Assembly: GCA_024760905.1 (NCBI GenBank)
Contig: CM045734.1
Span: 45,388,064-45,452,063, forward strand
Reading direction: 5' to 3'
DNA length: 64,000 nt
Source of the DNA: Plotosus lineatus
Taxonomy: Eukaryota; Chordata; Actinopteri; Siluriformes; Plotosidae
The stretch's first letter is position 1. Each line of letters begins with the position of its first letter. The position numbers and the translations under genes were made by a program. The notes under the pieces are model-generated. The model did no database searches. It worked only from the letters and a program-made list of their open reading frames with translations, and was not told the origin of the DNA. Positions 1 through 34,355 of the stretch are shown here, piece after piece.

Positions 1-60
1 CGCACAAGAAATTCCTATGTGTGTAAGAAGCACAAATGGCAATAAAGAATCTTGACTTGA

Positions 61-243
61 CTACTTTTACATGCCTCTTACCATAGACCGTGAGAGACAT
101 GGCCGGCCTTTCATAACCCAGTTAGCTGCACTGGGGGGGGGGGGGGGGTAGTAAAGAACACAGCCTTGTGGAGAGTGGGACTCGAACACCCAACTTTAGG
201 ATCAGTGATCCAGCGCCCTTTACCGCCAGGCCATCACTGCCCT
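61..243 (-). mobile_element. tRNA-derived SINE, 5' part only
   Basis: Reverse-orientation copy of the main SINE family: tRNA-like head (B-box region ggttcgagtcc, here mutated) to the gagaggcatgtaaa segment, ending near 61. The 3' LINE-like tail is absent. The conserved CCCC before the aGTGCAG site has grown to 16 consecutive G on this strand (133-148). Confidence 0.8.
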
Positions 244-358
244 ACAGTAGTACTATAATTATAAGTAGTGTTAATATTGTTCTGCAGTATTTGAGTGCCA
301 TACTGGTCAATATTCTGGGAAAGGAAGTAGCATTTTAGAGATCCCCCCTCCCCCCACC

Positions 359-360
<2 letters not shown>

Positions 361-410
<50 letters not shown>
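361..410. repeat. (AC)n microsatellite
   Basis: About 25 uninterrupted AC units. Apparent Cys/Val-rich reading frames here are artefacts. Confidence 0.97.
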
Positions 411-414
<4 letters not shown>

Positions 415-786
415 GTCATGAAGTATGAAACCCTGCAGGAATTTGGCAGGTTTTCACTACAAATAGCAGAGAGTTTTGTTCATTGCGCAGATGTCTGGTC
501 ATGCTGTTCCTGATTGTTTTATGGTTGGGTGCTTAAATAAAGTATGAAGTAAATGTGTTTTTCAATGGCTGGTTGAGTTGATGAGAACTTGTGCTTTGAA
601 ACTGCCCTGTTTCTGTGTGATTTTTATCGAGCAGTTGTTATGCCATATTGTTCCCGTGGAAATGAATGCAAGACATTTGGGATTTACAGTTTCTTTTCCG
701 TATAATTACATAATTTAATTTCATGTTTAAAACATGCCTATCGCTAGTCACCACCCAATAACCTCCAGTAGTCAATACACACTCAG

Positions 787-1134
787 GGCAGTGGTGGTCT
801 AGTGGTATAGGGTGCTGGATCGCTGATCCAAAGGTTGGGGGTTCGAGTCTCACTCTCCACAAGGTTGTCACTGTCCCGCCAGTGCGGCTAACTGGGTTAT
901 CAAAGGCGGGCCATGTCTCTCACTGTCTATGGTGAGAGGCATGTAAAAGAACCATTGCTGACTTTCGTAAAGAGTAGCTGCAAAGTCGTCAGCGTGTTTC
1001 TATCCCTTGCTAAAAAGGGTTGTGACAGGAAGGGCATCCGACGTAAAAACCTCTGCCAAATCAAACGTGCGAATCAAAATGATTCGCTGTGGCGACTCCC
1101 GAGTAAAAGGGAAAAAGCCGAAAGGAAGACAGAC
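787..1134 (+). mobile_element. tRNA-derived SINE, full length with perfect TSD
   Basis: A tRNA-like head with A box TGGTCTAGTGG and B box GGTTCGAGTCT, a body, then a tail ending ccgaaaggaagacagac. It is bounded by a perfect 17-bp target-site duplication AGTCAATACACACTCAG at 770-786 and 1135-1151. The tail (gattcgctgtggcgactccc) matches the 3' end of the LINEs at 44.7 and 62.4 kb. An apparent 160-residue open frame here is only SINE sequence. Confidence 0.92.
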
Positions 1135-2042
1135 AGTCAATACACACTCAGCCAGGAGAAGGATAACCTTGGGTTTGCACTCAATGCCAGGCTGTCATAT
1201 AAATTAGGTTGTCTTTGGTGTTTTTCATTGTGTTCTGTTTGCTTTAGGAAGCGCAATTTTGTGTTGCTTCTGGTGCTGGTTATCAAGATTAGCATCCTGC
1301 CTTATTTCCTATTGTTCTGGTCTACTCTTCTGAGAACTCGCCATAAACTGCTTCTATATCCTTTTTTCCCCTCAAGAATTGAAGACATGTTGTAAATTCA
1401 GGCTCCGCCTCATCTGTATACTTCGGTTTGTTTTTTCCCCAACATGACTGATAGCGTCACTCGAAGACCACTCCATCTTGCACACTTTCCCACCATAGAC
1501 TTTAGCACTTGAATTGATGGCCATGTGCCACATGATCAGCATTACATGGTCAAAGAGCTTCACCGGGCCTCTGATTGGTGGGTTCATGTCTGCCTCCTTC
1601 CCTGTTTATTTTCACAACACAGATAAACTAGCTCTCAAGCTGGGTCAGGACGAGAAGGTAGTATGTCCCGGTCTATATTTGACATTACTTTAATAGTTTA
1701 CGTGGGTTATTTAGAGTTGGTCTCAGGTGCGATTCTGGAAATGAAGCCCCGTTTTGTTGCCCAGCACTTTAAAAAGCAAAGATCGTATCTGGTTTGCTTT
1801 ATATATAAGGGTCTGCTGTGTGGCTATTCTGTACATAGTGCAGTGTTCCTTTAAATAAAAAAAAAAACCAAAACAAAAACAGCAGTGTTTATAAGGTGAA
1901 GTCATGTGTGGTTTCCTTTCAGTATTAGTCATAATTTCTTCTTTCTGTTTAAATGTCCCTTGAATTTGACAGAAATTATTTACTTAAGATGGTATAACCA
2001 GCACTCTGTCTGTCTATCTTGCTGTCTGGTTGGTTGGACACC

Positions 2043-2257
2043 GGGGATTTAGCTCAGTTGGTAGACCGTCTGCTTTATCCTCCGGAAGGTTGAATCCAGC
2101 CGAGTCATACCATAAGACGTTAAAATTTGGGAGTTGTTGCTTCCTGCTTGGCGCGCAGCATCAAAAGGATAGAAAAACGCAATATTCTCATGCGCATTGA
2201 GCATACGCTTGTATGAATAATGCGCTATATAAGCATCCTTAATAATAATAATAATAT
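2043..2257 (+). mobile_element. tRNA-derived SINE of a different family, (TAA)n-ended
   Basis: Begins ggggatttagctcagttgg, an A-box-like tRNA start, with B-box-like ggttgaatcc about 2088. A non-tRNA body follows, with gcgctatataagcatcc before an AATAAT tail at 2237-2255. The structure fits a tRNA-derived SINE with a simple-repeat tail. It is too degenerate to be a functional tRNA gene. No clear target duplication was found. Confidence 0.65.
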
Positions 2258-2536
2258 ATATCAAATTAGAGGATTAATTTGTTTGCAGCTTTCCTAATAG
2301 ACACCCAAATAGCTAATACACGAACATAAAGCACCACACTTGAATCATAAAATTAGGATACAGGCATCAGGAATAAGGATTGAGTTTAGATTAAAAAAAA
2401 AAACCCAATAATGTAAGTAATAAAAGTAAGCAAAGAAAAATCTGAATATTTTGTTGATCCTCCAGGATTGTTCATTTGATCGGAGATGTGATGCACACAT
2501 TTTTGTTGCAAGAAAGATGTAAAATGCTAATCTTAA

Positions 2537-2538
<2 letters not shown>

Positions 2539-2598
<60 letters not shown>

Positions 2599-2616
2599 TG
2601 GAGAGAGAGAGAGAGA
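2539..2616. repeat. Compound (GT)n(GA)n microsatellite
   Basis: GT units to about 2584, then GA units interrupted once by gagatgga. Confidence 0.97.
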
Positions 2617-2890
2617 TAACATCTGAATTGTGCATATTGTTACTAATTTAAGGTGTATGACCAGACTAACATCAAACTAAAGCATGTGCAAGACTGAAAC
2701 TAATTTTTAATATATGCGCTAAAAGTATTTCTGACTTTAATGGTATGGACAGATATGTTGCATGATGCTTTACTTTACCTTAATGTTGTGTTTCCTGTTG
2801 TCAGGTTGCATGGTAAGCTGGATTTGATGCATGGCATTTGTATGACCCCATTCAGCACTTCTGTGGGGTTGAGAGTGACTGACTCTAAAT

Positions 2891-27752
<24,862 letters not shown>

Positions 27753-28585
27753 ACAAGCTCTATACCTCCTTCACTTTTTCTCTGCTGCTAATTGTAGTTC
27801 TTATGTGTCTAGTATTCATAGCCAGCAACTCATTAAATCCTGGATAAAGGACCCTCACACCCTGATTCTTCGACTCGATCATAGACTGTGAAAGGACATT
27901 TATTCAGCACTTTTCTGCCTTCAGTGTCATCTCCATGTTTTCATCCATTTAGAATTTGTCAATGGGTTTGTGGTTGTTTTTGGGTCACAGTGACTGGGTT
28001 GTTCCTGAGTTTGTGCCTGAGATCACAATCGAGTGACGTGCATAGAGGAACGCTGCTGTCTACTGGAACATGGTCACAATGTCAACTCGAATCAGTGTAG
28101 ATTTTCAGGTCTGTATTAATTTCTTTCTGGGAGTTTTTCCACATGCGTCCACCGTGTACCTACAGATTACTGTTGTTTTCATAATCAGGAATCTAGTCTA
28201 CATTATCGAAGATGATCCAAGGCTGAGCTTTATATTTTAACCCTATATATATGATTCAGATTTACAGTAAAGTGGATGTAAATCAGTCTTATTCTCAGTG
28301 TCCCGTAGACATAATGGGTCAAAATACAACAATTGGACAATACTTTAAACAATGCAGTAAATATCTAGAAGAAACAGTCCTTACTTTTATACATACCATT
28401 TTAATTTAATAATCACAGTATTTACCAAGTTACTATAAATCCCTAATAGGACATGAAGTTATATATTTATCAATTAAAGGTTTTATTAAGATATAATTGT
28501 ATTTTCATGCTATGTAAATGTTTACAGTACGTGATTATCATTAGTTTGACTTTCCTTTGGTAAATAAACTTGTATCAGACTTCAT
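27753..28585 (+). other. kank1: kank1 3' UTR (probable)
   Basis: No open frame of note and no recognised repeat. AT-rich sequence runs to an AATAAA at 28563-28568, the best polyadenylation signal seen. The end coordinate is an estimate from that signal. Confidence 0.55.
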
Positions 28586-28603
28586 GGTACTTTTCTCAAA
28601 AAT

Positions 28604-29011
28604 TCAGTGGTTAAAGTTTGTAATCCTTTCCAGAAAATAAAATTCTGCAAAACAACGTTTCACATTTTTTTTATTTTTAGAGTGCAGGTGGTAGATTTGT
28701 TTTATTGTAGAGATCATGTTTATTATACAGATAAAATAAAATGGAGCAGTGCTTCCCTCTAGTGGATTTTTGCCACCAAGTTCCAATGTTTGGAAAAGAG
28801 CGTCTGCCAAATGCTGTAATTGTTTAACATTATCAAATGTACTCATTAGCAGTGATGCTAGAAATGATGTCAACAGTCTCTTGGCAAGCACCTCCACATG
28901 TTCTGGACATTCTCTTGATAGGCTAATGATCCAAGATGTTTCGTACTCGTAAACAAGCTCTTCAGTCTCGACCCTTATCCCTCTAATAGCCTTGTTTAGA
29001 ATATTCTTCAA
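28604..29011 (-). other. Unidentified 135-residue open frame
   Basis: Open frame on the minus strand just past the kank1 3' UTR. It contains RVETEELVYEYETSWIISLS and then a helical-looking segment LAKRLLTSFLASLL...LQHLADALFQ. From about GKNPLEG on it looks noncoding. I do not recognise the family. It could be a minus-strand exon, a decayed retrocopy, or chance. Confidence 0.25.
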
Positions 29012-29064
29012 AAATGTGCGTGCCCATTACAAAGCAGCACATTATTGCCTTTCACATCTTATTG

Positions 29065-29319
29065 CATGGGTGTCAAACTCGTGCCACAAAGGGCCATGTG
29101 GCTGCGGGTGGCACACCTGACTTGGCTCATTCAAACAACAGATGAGTCTTCATGCAGTTGATTGGTCAATCTGTATGCTCTGTACAGAGACTGACCAATC
29201 AACTGGCTGAAGAGTCTTATCTGCTGTTTGAATGAGCCAAGTCAGGTGTGCCACTGCTTGGTTGAAACAAAAACCTGCAAGCCACAATGGCCCTTTGTGG
29301 AACTGGTTTGACACCCCTG
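29065..29319. mobile_element. Fold-back hAT-like MITE with 8-bp TSD
   Basis: 255 bp. The ends are CATGGGTGTCAAAC and, reversed, CAGGGGTGTCAAAC. The flanking 8-bp duplication is TCTTATTG / TCTTATAG (29057-29064, 29320-29327). Nearly the whole element is self-complementary: cacctgacttggctcattc at 29116 pairs with its reverse complement near 29235. CAGGGGTG ends and an 8-bp duplication point to hAT. Confidence 0.85.
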
Positions 29320-29343
29320 TCTTATAGGATGTAGTCTCTATAT

Positions 29344-29830
29344 CAGGGGTGCTCAATCCTGCTCCTGGAGATCTCCCTTCCAGAAGACATTCGCTCCAAC
29401 CCTAATCATTCCCACCTGACCATCCAATCATCTAATCAAGACCTGATTGGATGGTCATGCCCACCTGACCATCCAATCATCTAATCAAGACCTGATTGGA
29501 TGGTCATGCCCACCTGACCATCCAATCATCTTATCAAGACCTGATAGGATGGTCATTCCCACCTGACCATCCAATCATCTAATCAAGACCTGATTGGATG
29601 GTCATGCCCACCTGACCATCCAATCATCTTATCAAGACCTGATAGGATGGTCATGCCCACCTGACCATCCAATCATCTAATCAAGACCTGATTGGATGGT
29701 CATGCCCACCTGACCATCCAATCATCTAATCAAGACCTGACTGGATCTTACATGTCACATGGGCCACATGAGGGTTGGAGATAAAGTTCTCTGGAAGGTA
29801 GATCTCCAGGAGAAGGATTGGGCACGCCTG
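29344..29830. mobile_element. hAT-like MITE carrying a minisatellite
   Basis: The ends CAGGGGTGCTCAATCCTGCT and, reversed, CAGGCGTGCCCAATCCTTCT form inverted repeats of about 40 bp including ctcctggagatct. The 8-bp flanks are CTCTATAT and CTTCATAT. The interior is mostly the 49-bp minisatellite at 29411-29745. No ORF. Confidence 0.85.
29411..29745. repeat. 49-bp minisatellite, about 6.8 copies, each unit a hairpin
   Basis: Units start at 29411, 29460, 29509, 29558, 29607, 29656 and 29705. Each contains GACCATCCAATCA and its exact reverse complement TGATTGGATGGTC separated by a 13-nt loop. Two unit types alternate (ctaatc/gattgg and cttatc/gatagg). Confidence 0.95.
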
Positions 29831-30958
29831 CTTCATATGTATAAAGGTATGCATGTCCTTCAATCAATGCTGACTATTGGGTAGGCGTTTATGACCCTAC
29901 ACTACAAAGCGCAACCATTGTTGAACCTTTGAGTAAGACCCTGAGCCAGTTTTGCTCCAAACATTGTGATAGGTGACCCTGGACTCTGACCCCACTTTTC
30001 TAATTGGATTATGCAGAGAAAATTTCTTGATGGAAATCAGGATAACTTGGCTAAATACAGGAAATGGAAATTTTGTTCTGTCAAAACTACAATTACGTAC
30101 TTCTTTATTTAGGTCTGGCAGTGTTTCATTTTGGAGGACTGTATCGGGAGTTGGACTAGTGTAGTGTGGTTGTAGTGAATTATCTATTTATTTATTTTGG
30201 CTATACTGTATTAATCTCATTGCTGGCTTGATTATGTTTTCTGCATTTAACACATCGAATATGAACGCACACATACTTGGCGCAGTGGGCCACCATACAC
30301 ATTGGGGTGCCCAGAGAGCAGTTGGCTTGTACGGTGCCTTGCTCAAGGGCACTTCAGCTATGAAGTTGGAGGAAGAGAAGGTACAGCTCACTCTCTCCAT
30401 TGCTGTACTGTAATTTTTTTTCCTGCTTCGATCCCAATGCCGCATCGCTAATAATTAAGCTCTGGCTGCTTCTAATCGTTATTGTGCGGGTTATAAATTA
30501 CAGATGTTGAGATATTCAGTGTTGCAATCACTGAGTATGAACTGTGATGAATGTTTAATTGCCTGTACTGCACCCTTGTGATTTCTTTCAAAGATATGAT
30601 GATGATTTCCTTTCGCCGTTTTCTCTTTATTAGGGGTCGCCACAGAAGATATAAATATTCATATTTTGTTGAATTTCTATGATACCATGACAAGCCATGG
30701 GCTTTGATTCGAGCACTATTCCAAGCTTGCAGAATAATAACAATGATAGTTTTATTTTCACCAAATTTTACTAATCACTCCTATATATAAATTAATTTAA
30801 AACATATTACAAAAATAAATACACTTGAAAAATGCTGATGTATACTTTAGATGCTTCTGGGATTTTCTCCCACTGTTTGCATACATCCACAAACACAGTG
30901 CTGCATATTTACAGGATGATATTTATTTCAAAAATCCTAGACATTCAAGTTATTTGTG

Positions 30959-31289
30959 GTGGGCAGTGGTGGCTTTAGTGGTATAGAGCGCTGGATCGCT
31001 GATCCTAGGGTTGGGGGTTCGAGTCCCACTCTTCACAAGGTTGTCACTGGTCCCCCCCCGTGCAGTCAACTGGGTTATCAAAGGCCGGCCATGTCTCTCA
31101 CTGTCTATGGTGAGAGGTTCATGTAAAAGAACCATTGCTGACTTTTGACAAGAGTAGCTGCAAAGCCGTCAGCATGTTTCCGGCCTGGCGAGCTGTCCAG
31201 GGTGTATTCTGCCCTCACCTGGAGTCAGCTGGGATGGGTGCCAGCCTCCCCGCGAACCTAATTAGGATTACGTGGTGACAGAAAACGCC
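30959..31289 (+). mobile_element. Chimeric SINE: usual tRNA head, different 3' tail, with TSD
   Basis: The head and body match the main SINE up to about gccgtcagcatgtttc (31181). The sequence then switches to ctggcgagctgtccagggtg and a tail ending gattacgtggtgacagaaaacg, found elsewhere in the window without the head. One perfect 13-bp duplication CAAGTTATTTGTG (30946-30958, 31290-31302) encloses the whole, so it inserted as one unit. Confidence 0.85.
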
Positions 31290-31482
31290 CAAGTTATTTG
31301 TGTATTAGAAATTCGAGGTAGGAAAGGCAGTGCCGATGTCTGTTGGTAGCCCAACCCCAACTTGAACTCCTTGAAACAACTCTATCGTTTCATTTTGTTT
31401 AAAAAAGAACAATGGCAAACACAATTTGAAGATTATTGAAAGTACTGAGGGAAATGGTTCTGGTTTGGAAGATCTCAGCTGG

Positions 31483-31800
31483 CAATGTTGGGGGAAGCTG
31501 GTGCACTTCTCAGCTCACTCTTTGTGAGGGCAGAGTACACCCTGTACAGCTCACCAGACCATCACGGGGCAGAAACATGATGGCTATGCAGTGAAAGACA
31601 GTGTTTTATTTTTATTTATTTATTTATTTATTTTAATTAAACAGCCTTTCATGATAGGCAGTGGGACATGGGTCGGCCTTTTGATAACCCAGTTGGTCAT
31701 ACTGGGGCAACAGCAGTGATAACTGTTGACAGTGGGGCTTGAACCATCAACTTTGGGATCGGTACTCAAGAATCTTACCACCTACCTTTTAACTATACTG
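31483..31800 (-). mobile_element. Chimeric SINE, diverged reverse copy
   Basis: Reverse orientation: the alternate tail (cagctcaccagaccatcacggggcagaaac) is joined to the SINE body (gacatgggtcggccttttgataacccag) and a decayed tRNA head. An (ATTT)n run replaces part of the body near 31605. Older than the copy at 30959. Confidence 0.65.
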
Positions 31801-32129
31801 TAGCTAAAGGTGAGTGCGTATGGGTTTTGGGGCAAGTTTGCTGGTGAGCTGTTCAGGGTGTACCCATCCTTTGTCAAGTGTCCACTGAGAGGCACAGCCT
31901 CCCTGCAAGCCAGGCTTGGTTTGATTGACAGGATGTTAATGTGCTTACATTTAGCAGACGTTCTCTTCTAGAGCTACATAGTTTTGATCTCAGGGCCTTG
32001 CACAGGGGCCCAGCAGTGGCAAGTATAGTGGTACCATGGCTTGAACTCCTCGGCTTTAGATTAGTAACCACTGCAGTACATTAGCACTCCCGTTTCATTC
32101 ATTTATTTATTTATTTTTTTGGGGGATAA

Positions 32130-32281
32130 CTTGTCCACCAATGCCATCAGTGGGAAGGCCGCCGGGTCCTGCTCTCCCACGCGCGCGCTGGAATGTAGAC
32201 GAGTGACGCGCGCCAAAGCAGCGTGGCACAAACACGCTCGAGCCGGAGCAGCAGCAGCAGCAGCAACAGCAGCACGTGGAC
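32130..32281 (+). promoter_or_regulatory. dmrt1: dmrt1 5' UTR / CpG-rich proximal promoter region
   Basis: GC- and CpG-rich sequence directly before the dmrt1 start, with gcgcgcgc at 32181-32188 and a CAG-type trinucleotide run at about 32250-32275. No TATA box is evident, so a dispersed CpG-type start is likely. ATG at 32193 is followed at once by TAG, a minimal upstream ORF if transcription starts upstream of it. The transcription start is unknown. Confidence 0.5.
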
Positions 32282-32503
32282 ATGTTCGAGATGAGCGACG
32301 ACGATCAGGACAAACCGTCGTTTCTAGAAGATTCCGCGTCTCTGGCAGGCAAGAAACAGCCTCGGATGCCGAAATGCTCCCGCTGTAGGAACCACGGCTT
32401 CGTTTCCCCTCTGAAGGGCCACAAACGCTTCTGTAACTGGCGGGACTGTCAGTGCCAGAAGTGCAAACTGATAGCGGAGCGCCAGCGCATCATGGCGGCT
32501 CAG
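32282..32503 (+). CDS. dmrt1: dmrt1 exon 1 (start and DM domain)
   Basis: Encodes 74 residues. Zinc ligands of the DM domain are all visible: C32, C35, H47 and C51 for one site and H38, C56, C58 and C61 for the other. The recognition tail [13 protein letters not shown] ends at the donor GTAGCT (32504). Two in-frame starts exist: ATG at 32282 (MFEMSDDD) and ATG at 32291 (MSDDD), the latter aligning better with typical fish Dmrt1 starts. The first was chosen as the 5'-most. The exon sits in a GC- and CpG-rich island (about 32140-32510) that contrasts with the AT-rich surroundings. Confidence 0.93.
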
Positions 32504-33366
32504 GTAGCTAACATCGGATAGCTAACTTTAGCTCGATAACTTCAGCTAGCTAACCTCGGCTAGCATCCCACAGCTACACCTCTCTTCACGGCAACATCCA
32601 CTTCTATCTTTCAATTCAACTCGGAGGATAGATAAATATATATTTAAAACATATTTTCTTGACAAAAACTAAGTCACCCAAAAAGTATAGTATCCTTTTC
32701 GTGTTTATTTTTGCTCTATTGATTATTTACTATTTTACCATGCTAGCTTTAATAAACAAACTAGTACCTGTAATAACATCACTTTACAGCTCCACACTAT
32801 TTCATTTTTTTGTTTTATTTTTTTTAAAAGACGAAACATGACATTATTTCTCTTGTAGACTAGGTATAACCCTTACACAATATTGTTGGTGACAATGTTA
32901 CACCGAATTAACTCATTGTTTTTAATAATAATAATAATGTGGATTGTTTACTGTAAGGTTACAGTTTTCAGCTACAGTGTTGAACCCGGGTGGGTTTTGA
33001 CTGTCTGCTTTTTTTCACACGCAATGTCCTATGTTCGTCATATATTAAAATCAAGTAGATATTAAGTTAAATGTAATTAGTCGTCCACTTTTAATGAAGA
33101 TATAAAATTAATTATATACAGTACTGTACACGTTTTTTAGGCATAAACCTTTTTTTTTTAATAAACGATTTTGCACTTCTACATTCTTGAGGCTGTACAA
33201 GAGTATTTTATTTTCTAAACATCACATTTCCAACTCCGAATTAAATTACAGATGTTATGATGGTATAGAAAAAAACCCGCATATTTAGGTAAAAATTATT
33301 TCGGATTTCAGCCATGAAAAAAATGAAGGCTGGTAGATTTAGCTGAAAAAAGTGCGTGAGACTCTC

Positions 33367-33397
<31 letters not shown>

Positions 33398-34324
33398 TCC
33401 CGAATTGTATTTACTTAATGACAGTTTTCATTCCTTCTCAAAAAATTAAGGTCGGCGCCTTTTATTATTTGATAAAAAAAAAAATAGATGTTTATTCGAA
33501 TATTTTCGAAAGTCCGCTGTGTTAACGTCTTTCTTCAGGTGGCGTTGCGACGTCAGCAGGCTCAGGAGGAGGAGATGGGCATTTGCACTCCTGTCAATCT
33601 CTCTGGTCCAGACATCGTGGTGAAGAATGAGCCAGGAAATGATTTTGGGTTTGCAGTGGGAGCGAGATCACTTTCCTCCACCAGCACTGAACCAACCTCT
33701 TCTCCTGCTGCCTCTGGTGAGATTCATTACTTGTAAACCCAGTTGAAGGAAATGGGAGAGAGTCCAAGACACTGCTGTGGAATTGCTTTTGTTAGTTTTA
33801 AATTTGTTTTTTGGTAATTTTTTTACCATCTGAGACAAAACGATTAAAAGTTGTCTCCAATTCAGGTGATGTATATCTAGAATCCATCGCAGTGTCATGC
33901 TGTTATGATGATAAAGGAATGAATATTCCAAATATGAAAAAATAGTCAGAAAAGGGTGCTTGGAGATGGTACAATGACAAAATACATCACATGGATGATT
34001 AAATAAAATGACTAAACAAAAGAAAACACAATAATAATAAAAAAACAGTCACAATAATTTTACTAATAATACTACTCCTAATAATAATAGTAATAATAAT
34101 AATCATCACTAGTATGGCGCAAATAAAATTGTTTTACCAAAGAAGTCAACAAAACTTTCCTTTTGCTCCGTCACTTTTTTTACTTATGTTTTAAAAGAGA
34201 ACTGGAAGCATGTCATTTAATAAGAGCATAACTTTTTATATGGAGTATATATATATTAGGGGTATGTGGTATGGTAACAGTCTATTCCGGTATAAATATT
34301 TTTTTTTATCACGGCAACAGTGTT

Positions 34325-34355
<31 letters not shown>

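Larger units (their letters stand above)
1..2804. other. Region upstream of kank1 first coding exon
   Basis: No gene supported. The sequence holds SINE copies at about 61-243 and 787-1134, a different tRNA-like SINE at 2043-2257, and CA and GT/GA microsatellites. It is probably a 5' intron of kank1, because the ATG exon has an acceptor before it (inference). Confidence 0.5.
28586..32129. other. kank1-dmrt1 intergenic region
   Basis: About 3.5 kb. Holds an unidentified minus-strand open frame, two hAT-like MITEs, a LINE/SINE tail fragment (30608-30648, minus), two chimeric SINEs (30959-31289 and about 31483-31800) and short SINE-like fragments at 30220-30410 and 31940-32090. No RNA gene seen. 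Confidence 0.75.

Noticed and set aside
913..1395. 160-residue plus-strand open frame
   Set aside because: It starts inside the SINE body and runs into unique sequence; the same peptide start recurs in other SINE copies.
2043..2115. Possible tRNA gene
   Set aside because: It has A- and B-box-like sequences but no consistent cloverleaf, and it continues into a SINE body with a TAA tail.
29411..29745. CRISPR-like array
   Set aside because: Repeats are contiguous 49-bp units without spacers, inside a eukaryotic MITE.
32119..32388. 89-residue frame over the dmrt1 start region
   Set aside because: It lacks an ATG at its start and overlaps the DM exon in another frame; the Ala-run comes from the CAG repeat.
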